Below, piece after piece: positions 1 to 7,343 of a DNA stretch of 40,531 bases. Source of the DNA: Pseudomonadales bacterium (GTDB taxonomy: Bacteria > Pseudomonadota > Gammaproteobacteria > Pseudomonadales > UBA5518). How positions within the stretch are numbered: position 1 is the stretch's first letter; each line of letters starts with the position of its first letter. Location of the stretch: positions 1-40,531 of the forward strand of contig JAJVIG010000025.1 in NCBI GenBank assembly GCA_022072145.1, in the 5' to 3' direction. A program made the translations under genes and the position numbers. The notes beneath the pieces are model-generated. The model was not told where the DNA came from and did not search any database. It saw nothing but the letters and a program-made list of their open reading frames with translations.

Positions 1-125
1 CCGGAACGCTGACCGTCGATCCTCGATGAGGTAAGACTACCGACTGGAGAGCCGTATGCGGGAAACCCGCACGTACGGTTCGGAGGGAGGGGGGACCGAA
101 CTCAATCGGTCCTTCCTACCCCTAT
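1..125 (+). ncRNA. Group II intron, 3' end (domains V and VI)
   Basis: Positions 49-81 fold as a group II intron domain V. The strand starting GAGCCGTATGCGG pairs with the one ending CGTACGGTTC around a GAAA tetraloop, and the catalytic AGC triad lies in the lower stem. Positions 82-125 form domain VI, with ACCGA pairing to TCGGT around a short loop. A likely branch-point A at 118 sits about 7 nt before a plausible 3' splice end at CCCTAT (about 125). Only the last part of the ribozyme is present. The intron-encoded reverse transcriptase would lie outside the window to the left. The exact 3' end is inferred from the usual bulged-A spacing. Confidence 0.85.
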
Positions 126-227
126 CGGCAATATGCCGGGCCACAGGCCGGGCCAGGCACACATTCGCCGCCGCGGGTTGCGCGAACGCGCCGCGCCGGT
201 AGAATGCCTCCCCTGAGCGCGTCGCTC

Positions 228-301
228 GCGGGTGTAGTTCAATGGCAGAACTGCAGCTTCCCAAGCTGCTAACGTGGGTTCGATTCCCATCGCCCGCTCC
301 A
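228..301 (+). tRNA. tRNA-Gly (anticodon CCC)
   Basis: The sequence folds into a full cloverleaf of 74 nt with an encoded CCA end. The acceptor stem GCGGGTG pairs with CGCCCGC (one G-T pair). The anticodon stem GCAGC/GCTGC encloses the loop TTCCCAA, so the anticodon is CCC. The T arm carries GTGGG TTCGATT CCCAT. It lies about 100 bp downstream of the group II intron end and in the same direction as the dioxygenase gene that follows. Confidence 0.95.
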
Positions 302-489
302 ACCCCCGAGCTCCAGCCCCCGATCTCCAACCCATCCCCGATCGACCCCGTCCCGCGCGCCGCTCGACCTCCTTCGCGACCGCAGCACCACGCCGGCCAA
401 CATGACACGATCGTCATGCATCGCGGGTGATACACCGGCGTCGCGCGAACGTAGCCAATCGACGCATCACCCTGCCGGAGAACCCCCTG

Positions 490-1548
490 ATGGACATCGA
501 ACGCGCCCGCATCTTTCGCCCCGCCGCCACGCCGCGCGTGATCGAGGAGGCCTACACACCCGACCAGCACCGGCGCCTGCTCGGGGTGGTGCGTGACAAC
601 GGGCCGTGGACGCTGATCGTCGCGCAGCACTTCAAGTCGGCCGAGGAACTGATCGCCACCACCTCGGGCAGCGTTCCCGAAGGCGTGCAGCCCACGCTCG
701 ACATGTTCGTGACGCCGGTGTTCCGCGGCTACTACTCGTACGCCGGTGCGTGCATCCGTCCGGAGATCGAGGACTGCTACTACAACCCGCGCTTCCTGCA
801 GCTGGTGCGCGAGTACTGGGGCGCGAAGTACGCCGAGCCGGAGAGCATGCTGTTCAACATCCAGGGTCCCTGCGAAGCTGCCGGCGCGCCGCACGTCGAC
901 GCCACGCGCTTTCGCGGCATCACCATGGACGACACGCCGCTGTGGCTGATGAATACCATGGTCAAGTCGGGCCTGTTCAGCCGCTGGCAGGTGCGCAAGG
1001 CGCAGGTGGTGACGTGGTACTACCGCGGCCGCACCGGCGGCGGCTTCGTCTACTGGCCGGACGGTCCGCACGAACAGCCGAAAGTGCTCGAGGCGCCGAT
1101 GTGGGGACGGGCGGTCGTGGTCGAGAACGAGATGATGTACCACACCGCGCAGGCCAACGGACCGGTCGCGATGCGGCGCCCGCCGGGGCTGGCATTCGGC
1201 TCCGTGATGGAGGCCGACCCCGCGGTTCATGGCGGTTGGCGCATCCTCACCGACGGACGCGTGATCCAGCAGGTTCCGGAGGAGGAGTTCCGCTTCCTCG
1301 TGCACTGGAGCGCGTACGTCTACGCGGATCTGGACGAGCTGAAACTGGTGCGCGACCACACCGACGATCTCACCCACGAGCGTGTCATCGACACCTTGGT
1401 CACCGATCTGCGCCGGCGCGGAGAACAGTTCCGGATGCCCGCCGATCCGCTGAGCGACAAGGCGTTCATCGCGCTGCTGACGCGCGTCTACGACGTGGGC
1501 TTACCGCTGCACTTCCCGCCCGCACCCGCCGAAGCGCGGGCGGCCTGA
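490..1548 (+). CDS. Putative 2OG/Fe(II)-dependent dioxygenase (PhyH-like)
   Basis: A 352-residue protein. The start at 490 is chosen because GGAG at 477-480 lies 9 nt upstream; the open frame extends to 427 but has no such site there. Residues PHVDA supply an HxD pair. About 100 residues later YHTAQ gives a candidate distal histidine, and about 10 residues further RRP gives an arginine. This HxD...H...R order is that of phytanoyl-CoA-dioxygenase-type enzymes, which bind Fe(II) with the HxD/H triad and 2-oxoglutarate with the arginine. The family assignment rests on these motifs only. The substrate cannot be read from the sequence. No operon partner is evident, because REP repeats separate it from yghU. 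Confidence 0.6.
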   Translation: MDIERARIFRPAATPRVIEEAYTPDQHRRLLGVVRDNGPWTLIVAQHFKSAEELIATTSGSVPEGVQPTLDMFVTPVFRGYYSYAGACIRPEIEDCYYNPRFLQLVREYWGAKYAEPESMLFNIQGPCEAAGAPHVDATRFRGITMDDTPLWLMNTMVKSGLFSRWQVRKAQVVTWYYRGRTGGGFVYWPDGPHEQPKVLEAPMWGRAVVVENEMMYHTAQANGPVAMRRPPGLAFGSVMEADPAVHGGWRILTDGRVIQQVPEEEFRFLVHWSAYVYADLDELKLVRDHTDDLTHERVIDTLVTDLRRRGEQFRMPADPLSDKAFIALLTRVYDVGLPLHFPPAPAEARAA

Positions 1549-1662
1549 GGGAGGCCTGCGCCTCATTCCGCCTGCAGGGTGGCGACGAAGGCGTCGGCCT
1601 GCGCGATCGCGCGCGAACGCGAGAAAGCAGAGCAGGACGATGCGAAGGCGTAACATGTGCGC

Positions 1663-1815
1663 GTAGATTCGGCCCGTGGCCGAACGAATGTCCGGGCACA
1701 GCCCGGACTTACAGCCGAACGAGTGTCCGGGCACGGCCCGGACCTACAGCCGAACGAGTGTCCGGGCACGGCCCGGACCTACAGCCGAACGAGTGTCCGG
1801 GCACGGCCCGGACCT
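1663..1815. repeat. REP cluster 1: A unit plus four 35-bp tandem B-type units
   Basis: An A-type palindrome begins with GTAG at 1663 (GTAG then TTCGGCC/GGCCGAA-like arms). A 35-bp unit follows four times (1680, 1715, 1750, and 1785 truncated near 1815). Each unit consists of CCGAACGA(A/G)T followed by the B palindrome GTCCGGGCAC(A/G)GCCCGGAC and CTTACAG or CCTACAG. The hairpins sit between the dioxygenase stop and the yghU ribosome-binding site. The GTAG tetranucleotide next to a short palindrome is the signature of REP elements mobilised by RAYT (TnpA_REP) transposases. No RAYT gene is in the window. Confidence 0.85.
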
Positions 1816-1830
1816 GGCAAGGAGAACGAC

Positions 1831-2679
1831 ATGAGCGAACCGTATACCCCGCCGAAGGTCTGGAAATGGGAAACCGGTGCCACCGGAGGCTTCTTCGCGA
1901 AGATCAACCGGCCGATCGCCGGTCCCACGCACGAGAAGGAGCTGCCGGTCGGCAAGCACCCGCTGCAACTCTATTCGCTGGGCACCCCGAACGGGGCCAA
2001 GGTCACGATCCTGCTCGAGGAACTGCTCGCGGCCGGATTCGGCGGGGCCGAGTACGACGCGTGGCTGATCCGCATCGACACCGGTGACCAGTTCGGCAGC
2101 GGCTTCGTCGAGATCAATCCGAACTCGAAGATTCCCGCGCTGCTCGACCGCAGCATGGATCCGCCGCTGCGCGTATTCGAGTCCGGTTCGATCCTGCTCT
2201 ACCTCGCGGACAAGTTCGGCGCCTTCGTGCCGCACGACGTGGCCGGACGCGCCGAGTGCCTGAACTGGTTGTTCTGGCAGATGGCGAGCACGCCGATCCT
2301 CGGTGGCGGTTTCGGGCATTTCTACGCGTACGCGCCGGAGAAGTACGAGTACCCGATCAACCGCTACACGATGGAGGTGAAGCGCCAGCTCGACGTGCTC
2401 GACCGCCAGCTCGCCGATCGACCGTACATCGCGGGCGAGCAGTACACCATCGCGGACATGGCGATCTGGCCGTGGTACGGCGGCGTGGTCACCGACAGGA
2501 TTTATTCCGCTGCCGAGTTCCTCGAGGCGCACAGCTACACGAACGTGCTGCGCTGGGCGCACCATATCGCCGAGCGCCCGGCCGTGAAGCGCGGGCGGCG
2601 GGTCAACACCGCCGAACTTCAGGAGCGTCACGACGCCGGGGATTTTGCGGGCGTCGGCGGGCCCGCGACGGCTGATTGA
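1831..2679 (+). CDS. yghU: YghU-like glutathione S-transferase / disulfide-bond oxidoreductase
   Basis: A 282-residue protein, close to the E. coli YghU length of about 288. The start at 1831 has AAGGAG at 1819-1824. The N-terminal extension (PPKVWKWE and PVGKHPLQLYSLGTPNGAKV) is characteristic of the YghU/Nu-class GST group. The thioredoxin-like half includes the cis-proline region NPNSKIPAL and the ESGSILLYLADKFG glutathione-binding segment. The helical C-terminal half contains NWLFWQM and the GEQYTIADMAIWPWYG motif. Family members reduce disulfides or peroxides with two bound glutathiones in the cytosol. REP clusters lie on both sides, so it is probably monocistronic. Confidence in the family is high, but the natural substrate is unknown. 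Confidence 0.93.
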   Translation: MSEPYTPPKVWKWETGATGGFFAKINRPIAGPTHEKELPVGKHPLQLYSLGTPNGAKVTILLEELLAAGFGGAEYDAWLIRIDTGDQFGSGFVEINPNSKIPALLDRSMDPPLRVFESGSILLYLADKFGAFVPHDVAGRAECLNWLFWQMASTPILGGGFGHFYAYAPEKYEYPINRYTMEVKRQLDVLDRQLADRPYIAGEQYTIADMAIWPWYGGVVTDRIYSAAEFLEAHSYTNVLRWAHHIAERPAVKRGRRVNTAELQERHDAGDFAGVGGPATAD

Positions 2680-2683
2680 TCTC

Positions 2684-2729
2684 GGTCCGGGCTGTGCCCG
2701 GACATTTGTTCGGCCACAGGCCGAACCTG
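2684..2729. repeat. REP pair (B then inverted A) downstream of yghU
   Basis: A B-type palindrome GGTCCGGGCTGTGCCCGGAC starts at 2684. It is followed after a short spacer by an inverted A-type palindrome TTCGGCCACAGGCCGAACCT (about 2708-2727). The GTAG/CTAC end tags are degenerate here (CTCG and CTGC). It is the same B+/A- arrangement as the cluster after TonB receptor 1 and begins 5 nt after the yghU stop codon. Confidence 0.8.
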
Positions 2730-2818
2730 CGCGGGCATTTGTTGTGCGGCACGTGCGTCACCCCGTTTGCGCGGCCCACGCTCCTGTCCACCTCCGTCGG
2801 AATTGGTCGTCATGCGGC

Positions 2819-2874
2819 TTGACAATATGCCGGGCGTGATCCGACAATCTTCCGCATGGTCAGGGCACCTGACC
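2819..2874 (+). promoter_or_regulatory. Putative sigma70 promoter with a palindromic operator, TonB receptor 1
   Basis: TTGACA at 2819-2824 is followed 18 nt later by GACAAT at 2843-2848, a fair -35/-10 pair. Just downstream, where transcription would begin, lies a perfect 7-bp inverted repeat GGTCAGG-GCA-CCTGACC (2858-2874). That is a natural place for a repressor to bind. The regulator is not identifiable from this window. Promoter and operator roles are inferred from position and symmetry. Confidence 0.4.
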
Positions 2875-2909
2875 GAATAAGCATAACGAACCAAACGGGA
2901 GACACGTCC

Positions 2910-5249
2910 ATGGTCGATCATCGTCCGGGCCAGAATCCGCTTGCCCGCAGCATCCGCTTTGCCACTGTCATGCTCGCCGGCGTCTGTCCGTTGCTGCTGG
3001 GGGCGGCGCCGTCGTGGGCGGCCGCGAGCGCCGCGATCGAGGAAGTCGTAGTCACCGCCGAGCGGCGCGAGGGCAACCTGCAGGAGACGCCGATCGCGAT
3101 CACCGCGATGGATGCGAAGACGTTGCTGGATCGCGGCATCGTCGATCTCGAGGGCGTGATAAAGGCGACGCCGAGCATGTCGTTCACGCCGTATCCGCCC
3201 ACCGTGCATACGCTGACGCTGTACATGCGAGGCTCCGGGGTGCAGGACGTCGGCCAGATCACGATCGATACCGCGATCGGGCTCTACCAGGACGGTTTCT
3301 ACCTCTCCCGCGGGCAACTGGTCACCTTCGACCTCGCCGACGTGGAGCGCGTCGAAGTGCTGCGCGGGCCGCAGGGAACCCTGTACGGGCGCAACACCAC
3401 CGGCGGTGCGGTCAACCTGATCAGCCGCAAGCCGAGCGGCGAGTTCGGTTTCAAGCAGGAACTCGGCATCGGCAGCGAAGGGCGTCTGCGCAGCCTCAGC
3501 GTGGTCGATCTGCCGCGCAGCGGAAACCTGAGTGCCAAGCTGAGTTACCTCGCGCGCGAGAAGGACGGCTACGTGCGCAACCGCGGATCGAGCAACGATT
3601 TCGGCGAGGAAGAGCAGGCCGCGGGCCGGGTCGCGTTGCGCTGGGCGAACGACGGCCCGTTCGCCGCCGATTATTTCTTCGAGAAAGGGGACCTGGACTC
3701 CACCGCGCTCTACTACACGAGCGACGGACTGGTCGGTCTGCTGCCGGGCTATTCGAACAGCGGCAAGCCGGAGGACGTCAGCTACCGTGCCATCGACCTG
3801 CCGATGGGCAAGGGCGAGTTCACCGGCCACGGACTGACGCTGTCGTGGGAGGTATCCGACGCCCTGACCTTGCGTTCGCTGACCGGCTACCGCGACATCT
3901 CGACCATCTATTACCAGGACTACGCCGAGACCTTCTTCGTCGGCTTCCAGAGCAGCGACGACATCGCCTCCGACCAGTTCTCGCAGGAGTTCCAGGCGCT
4001 GGGCACGCTGTTCGACGGCCGTGTCGAGTACGTCGCCGGGCTCTACTACTTCGATGAGGAGGGCCGCCACATCCAGAACACGCTGATCACGAACGTGTTC
4101 CCGGGTGCGCTGCGCCTCGACAAGTACCGTTTCGTCGAGATGGAGTCCGAGTCGCAGGCGGCGTTCGCGCAATTTACGTGGACGCCTCCCGTGCTCGACG
4201 ACCGGCTCGAGCTGACGTTCGGCGGCCGCTATACCAAGGACGAGCGCAAGGCCGATCGCGAGTTGCTGAGCGAGTACTTCGGCTACCCGATCGCGCGCGA
4301 GCCGGCCCCGGGGCTGGTGTCGTCGAATGACCTGGAATCCAGCGAGTTCAATCCCTCGTTCACCGCGAACTTCGCGTGGAACGAGGACGTCAGCACCTAT
4401 CTGCGGATCGCCACCGGCTACAAGGCCGGCGGTTCCAGCGAATCGGTCGACGTCGGGCAGTTCGGCGTGACCTTCGATCCGGAGAAGGTCACGGTCTACG
4501 AACTCGGGCTGAAGTCCTACCTGTTCGATCGCACCATGCGGCTGAACATGGCGGCCTTCCGCAGCGACTACGAGGACATGCAACTCTTCTTCAACACGAG
4601 TCCCGGCGATATGTCGGTGGTGCTCGGCATGAACGCCGGCAAGGCGACCATCGACGGCATCGAGGTCGAGGCGTTGTGGCAGCCTGTGGACGGACTGGGC
4701 TTGACGCTGGAGTACACGTACCTGGATGCCGGCTATGACGAGGTCCCGGCGCCGGCCGGCACGATCTTCGATCCGGCGGTCAACACGGCCTCGCCGTACC
4801 AGGTCGGGGAGGACGTGAAGCAACTGTTCTCCACCGGCTACGCGCCCGAGAACACGCTGAACGTCGGCGCGAACTGGACCTTCCTGCAACTGGGACGTGG
4901 CGATCTCACGGCCATCCTCAATTACCGCTGGGAGGATCGCACGTACCACACCTCCGGCGCAGGCCCCGCGGTGCCGAACCACGAGAACGCCTCGCGGCCC
5001 TCGTACGGGCTCTGGGACGGCCGCCTGTCGTGGCAGTCGGACATCGGCGAGCACAGCAAGCTGCGCGTCGACCTCTGGGGCAAGAACCTCGCGGACCGCA
5101 AGTGGCCACTCTACGTGGTGGCTTCCGGTGGTCCGGTGACGGTGCGTGATCCGGTCAGCGGCAGCGTGACGCCCGCAGGGTACAACCCGGCGCCCACGGC
5201 ATGGGCGGAGCGGCGCAGCTACGGCATCAACGTCGTCTACGAGTACTGA
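2910..5249 (+). CDS. TonB-dependent outer-membrane receptor 1
   Basis: A 779-residue outer-membrane receptor. The start at 2910 has GGGAG at 2897-2901; an upstream in-frame ATG at 2856 would put a long hydrophilic stretch before the signal peptide. Residues 15-40 form a Sec signal peptide ending near SWAAASA. The plug domain begins with IEEVVVTAERREGNLQETP, a TonB-box and plug start typical of large proteobacterial receptor families. It also has the conserved VERVEVLRGPQGTLYGRNTTGG. The rest is a beta-barrel rich in alternating aromatic strands and ends in a C-terminal aromatic (VVYEY). Such proteins import scarce ligands (siderophores, vitamins, oligosaccharides, aromatics) using the proton motive force. 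The ligand is unknown. Confidence 0.9.
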   Translation: MVDHRPGQNPLARSIRFATVMLAGVCPLLLGAAPSWAAASAAIEEVVVTAERREGNLQETPIAITAMDAKTLLDRGIVDLEGVIKATPSMSFTPYPPTVHTLTLYMRGSGVQDVGQITIDTAIGLYQDGFYLSRGQLVTFDLADVERVEVLRGPQGTLYGRNTTGGAVNLISRKPSGEFGFKQELGIGSEGRLRSLSVVDLPRSGNLSAKLSYLAREKDGYVRNRGSSNDFGEEEQAAGRVALRWANDGPFAADYFFEKGDLDSTALYYTSDGLVGLLPGYSNSGKPEDVSYRAIDLPMGKGEFTGHGLTLSWEVSDALTLRSLTGYRDISTIYYQDYAETFFVGFQSSDDIASDQFSQEFQALGTLFDGRVEYVAGLYYFDEEGRHIQNTLITNVFPGALRLDKYRFVEMESESQAAFAQFTWTPPVLDDRLELTFGGRYTKDERKADRELLSEYFGYPIAREPAPGLVSSNDLESSEFNPSFTANFAWNEDVSTYLRIATGYKAGGSSESVDVGQFGVTFDPEKVTVYELGLKSYLFDRTMRLNMAAFRSDYEDMQLFFNTSPGDMSVVLGMNAGKATIDGIEVEALWQPVDGLGLTLEYTYLDAGYDEVPAPAGTIFDPAVNTASPYQVGEDVKQLFSTGYAPENTLNVGANWTFLQLGRGDLTAILNYRWEDRTYHTSGAGPAVPNHENASRPSYGLWDGRLSWQSDIGEHSKLRVDLWGKNLADRKWPLYVVASGGPVTVRDPVSGSVTPAGYNPAPTAWAERRSYGINVVYEY

Positions 5250-5286
5250 CCGCCACCCTCCTGCCTTTGCCCGGACCTGCTCCGTT

Positions 5287-5430
5287 GTAGGTCCGGGCTG
5301 CGCCCGGACATTTTGTTCGGTTGCACGAACGCACCTGTTCGGCCACAGGCCGAACCTACGCGGACATTCGTTCGGTTGTAGGTCCGGGCTGCGCCCGGAC
5401 ATGAATTGTTCGGCCACAGGCCGAACCTAC
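5287..5430. repeat. REP cluster 3: B+ A- B+ A-
   Basis: B units starting with GTAG lie at 5287-5310 and 5378-5401 (GTAGGTCCGGGC TGC GCCCGGACA). Inverted A units ending in CTAC lie at 5338-5359 and 5409-5430 (TTCGGCC ACA GGCCGAACCTAC). This tandem of paired unlike palindromes resembles a bacterial interspersed mosaic element. It lies in the 331-bp gap between TonB receptor 1 and the Yip1-type gene. The remainder of that gap (5431-5580) is the leader of the next gene and shows no confident promoter. Confidence 0.85.
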
Positions 5431-5580
5431 GACACGACACAATCTCGGTTATGTGATCGAATGCTAAGAACGCCGCTTCTTAGAAGTCTTTGACTGCGCG
5501 TGCGCTGCCAGCTTGCCTTACCGGTCCATTCCGCTTACATAGACGTAAACCCGGAGGGTTGATAACAACAGGAGAAGGCC

Positions 5581-6183
5581 ATGTCCGTGAGTCATGTGTT
5601 CGGATTGCTTTACCAGCCGCGCAAGCAGTGGGATGACCTTCGCCGGGAGCGTGGAGGTTCGGTCGCGCAGGTGTTCCTTGCCAACGTGGTCTGGCTGGCG
5701 CTGATCCCGCCGCTGTCGCTGCTGATCGGGACCACGCAGGTGGGCTGGAGCGTGGCCGGTGGCGAGGTCGTGAAGCTGACGCTGGCCAGCGCACTGCCGA
5801 TGGCGGCCGCATTCTATTTCGCACTGTTGCTGGGCGTGGCGCTGGTGGCGTACGCGATGTTCTGGATGGAACGCACCTTCGGCGTCGAGTCGAGCTACCG
5901 GCGCTGCCTGGTCTTCACGATCTTCACCGCGACGCCGATGTTTCTGTCCGGATTCGTCGGCCTGCTGCCGATCCTGTGGCTCGACGTGCTGGTGGTGCTG
6001 GCGGCTACCGGCTACAGCGTGTTCCTGCTCTACAGCGGCATCCCGATCTTCATGGAGATCCCGCACGAGCGGGCGTTCGTATTCGCCAGTTCGATGCTGA
6101 CGGTCGGGCTGGTCGCGCTGGTCGGCTGCATGGCGGTCACGGTGCTCCTGTGGGGGTTCGGGCTCGCCCCAGCCTTTGCCTGA
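5581..6183 (+). CDS. Yip1-family integral membrane protein
   Basis: A 200-residue protein with five predicted membrane segments (about residues 31-50, 68-95, 109-131, 132-155 and 166-191) and a short N-terminal cytosolic part SHVFGLLYQPRKQWDDLR. That opening is characteristic of bacterial Yip1-domain proteins, which start with a helix ending in P..W..I/L before the membrane bundle. The role of bacterial Yip1 proteins is not established. The start ATG has GGAGAAGG at 5571-5578. The stop codon lies inside the first copy of a perfect 23-bp tandem duplication. Confidence 0.8.
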   Translation: MSVSHVFGLLYQPRKQWDDLRRERGGSVAQVFLANVVWLALIPPLSLLIGTTQVGWSVAGGEVVKLTLASALPMAAAFYFALLLGVALVAYAMFWMERTFGVESSYRRCLVFTIFTATPMFLSGFVGLLPILWLDVLVVLAATGYSVFLLYSGIPIFMEIPHERAFVFASSMLTVGLVALVGCMAVTVLLWGFGLAPAFA

Positions 6184-6218
6184 ACCCGTTTGCACCCTTT
6201 GCCTGAACCCGTTTGCAC
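6173..6218. repeat. Perfect 23-bp tandem duplication
   Basis: CCTTTGCCTGAACCCGTTTG plus CAC occurs at 6173-6195 and again immediately at 6196-6218 with no mismatch. The first copy contains the last codons and the TGA stop of the Yip1-type gene. The second copy lies in the short gap before the phosphotriesterase-family gene. A perfect head-to-tail copy suggests a recent slippage or duplication event. Confidence 0.95.
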
Positions 6219-6286
6219 TGTGCTGCGGGGTGCTGTCGGTGCTAGGGTGCGTCCCGCACCGACGGCAGGGGACAGACGCATCGACG

Positions 6287-7291
6287 ATGGCGGACGGCGA
6301 AGTAAGCACGGTATGCGGGCCGGTTCCGCTGGCGAGTCTGGGTGTGACGCTGATGCACGAGCATCTGCTGATCGGCTGCTCCGGCTGGCAGGCCGACACG
6401 CTGAACCCCGGACCGTCCCGACGCGACATGCTCGCCGTCTGCGTGGATCGCATCACCGAGTTGCAGGACCGGGGCATCCGGTCGCTGGTCGATCCGTGCC
6501 CCAACGACATGGGGCGCGACGTGGAGTTCGCGGCCGAGGTCGCCGCACGTACCGGTTTCAATATCGTCTGCGCCACCGGGTTGTTCAAGGAGGACGATGG
6601 CGGCGCGGCGTACTGGAAGCACCACTGCGCGATGGGCACGGCCGTCGAGGCGATGGCCCGGCTGTTCATCCACGAATTGACGGCCGGTATCGGCGAAACC
6701 GGCATCCGGGCCGGGATCATCAAGATCGGGACCGGCCAAGGAAGCATCACGGACTACGAGCTGACCGTGCTCGAGGCGGCGGCGATCGCCGCGGTGGAAA
6801 CCGGTGCGCCGATCACCACGCACACCGAAGACGGCACGATGGGCGACCGGCAGCAGGAACTGCTGATTGCGCGCGGCGTGGCGCCCCACAAGATCGTGAT
6901 CGGGCACAGCTGCGGCAGCACCGATTACACCTACCACACGCGGATACTGGACAACGGTTCGTATCTCGGCTTTGACCGTTTCGGTCTCGAGACACTGGTC
7001 AGCGACCGGCAGCGTATCGATTCGCTGCTCGCCCTGCTGGCCGCGGGGCACGAGCGGCAGCTCGTGTTGTCGCACGATTCGGTCTGGTGCATGCGCGGCA
7101 AACCGTTCCCCGATGCGTTGCTGGCGCACGTGGCGTCCGACGGGTTCTTCAACCCGACGCACATCCACGACCGCATCATTCCGCAACTGTTGCAGGCAGG
7201 CGTCAGCCGCCGGCAGATCGATACGCTGTTGATCGACAACCCACGGCGTTTCTTCAGCGGCAGCGCGCCCGCGAATCCTGAGCAGTCATAA
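6287..7291 (+). CDS. Phosphotriesterase-family metal-dependent hydrolase
   Basis: A 334-residue amidohydrolase-superfamily protein. The metal ligands of the phosphotriesterase family are all visible: H24 and H26 in LMHEHLL, the lysine K146 in IIKIGTG that is normally carboxylated, H179 in TTHTEDG, H207 in IGHSCG and D264 in LSHDS. Family members form a TIM barrel with a binuclear metal centre and hydrolyse phosphotriesters, lactones or related esters. The natural substrate is not deducible. The start at 6287 is chosen because homology begins at once (STVCGPVP). Its ribosome-binding site is weak (AGGGGAC about 14 nt upstream). TonB receptor 2 follows after 52 bp, so the two are probably co-transcribed and may handle the same compound. 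Confidence 0.88.
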   Translation: MADGEVSTVCGPVPLASLGVTLMHEHLLIGCSGWQADTLNPGPSRRDMLAVCVDRITELQDRGIRSLVDPCPNDMGRDVEFAAEVAARTGFNIVCATGLFKEDDGGAAYWKHHCAMGTAVEAMARLFIHELTAGIGETGIRAGIIKIGTGQGSITDYELTVLEAAAIAAVETGAPITTHTEDGTMGDRQQELLIARGVAPHKIVIGHSCGSTDYTYHTRILDNGSYLGFDRFGLETLVSDRQRIDSLLALLAAGHERQLVLSHDSVWCMRGKPFPDALLAHVASDGFFNPTHIHDRIIPQLLQAGVSRRQIDTLLIDNPRRFFSGSAPANPEQS

Positions 7292-7343
7292 ACCACCACC
7301 AACCGGGAAGCACCCGAGATCCACCCGAGGAGACGTAGAAGTC

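Noticed and set aside
125..160. GCCGGGCCACAGGCCGGGCC near the intron end as another REP.
   Set aside because: It resembles the A palindrome but lacks the TTCGGCC core and the CTAC tag.
1563..1656. A possible signal-peptide-like start (LRLRIVLLCFLAFA, then AQADAFVATLQAE in another frame) on the minus strand.
   Set aside because: Only about 30 residues across two frames, with no conserved domain and no ribosome-binding site that I trust; it may be a tiny remnant but cannot be supported.
2628..5417. A 929-codon open frame antisense to TonB receptor 1.
   Set aside because: It is a by-product of high GC codon bias; the product is arginine/valine-rich low-complexity sequence with no domain, and the plus strand encodes a clear receptor.
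5489..5541. TTGACT at 5489 and TACATA at 5536 as a promoter for the Yip1-type gene.
   Set aside because: Spacing of over 40 nt is wrong, and no good -10 lies 16-18 nt from TTGACT.
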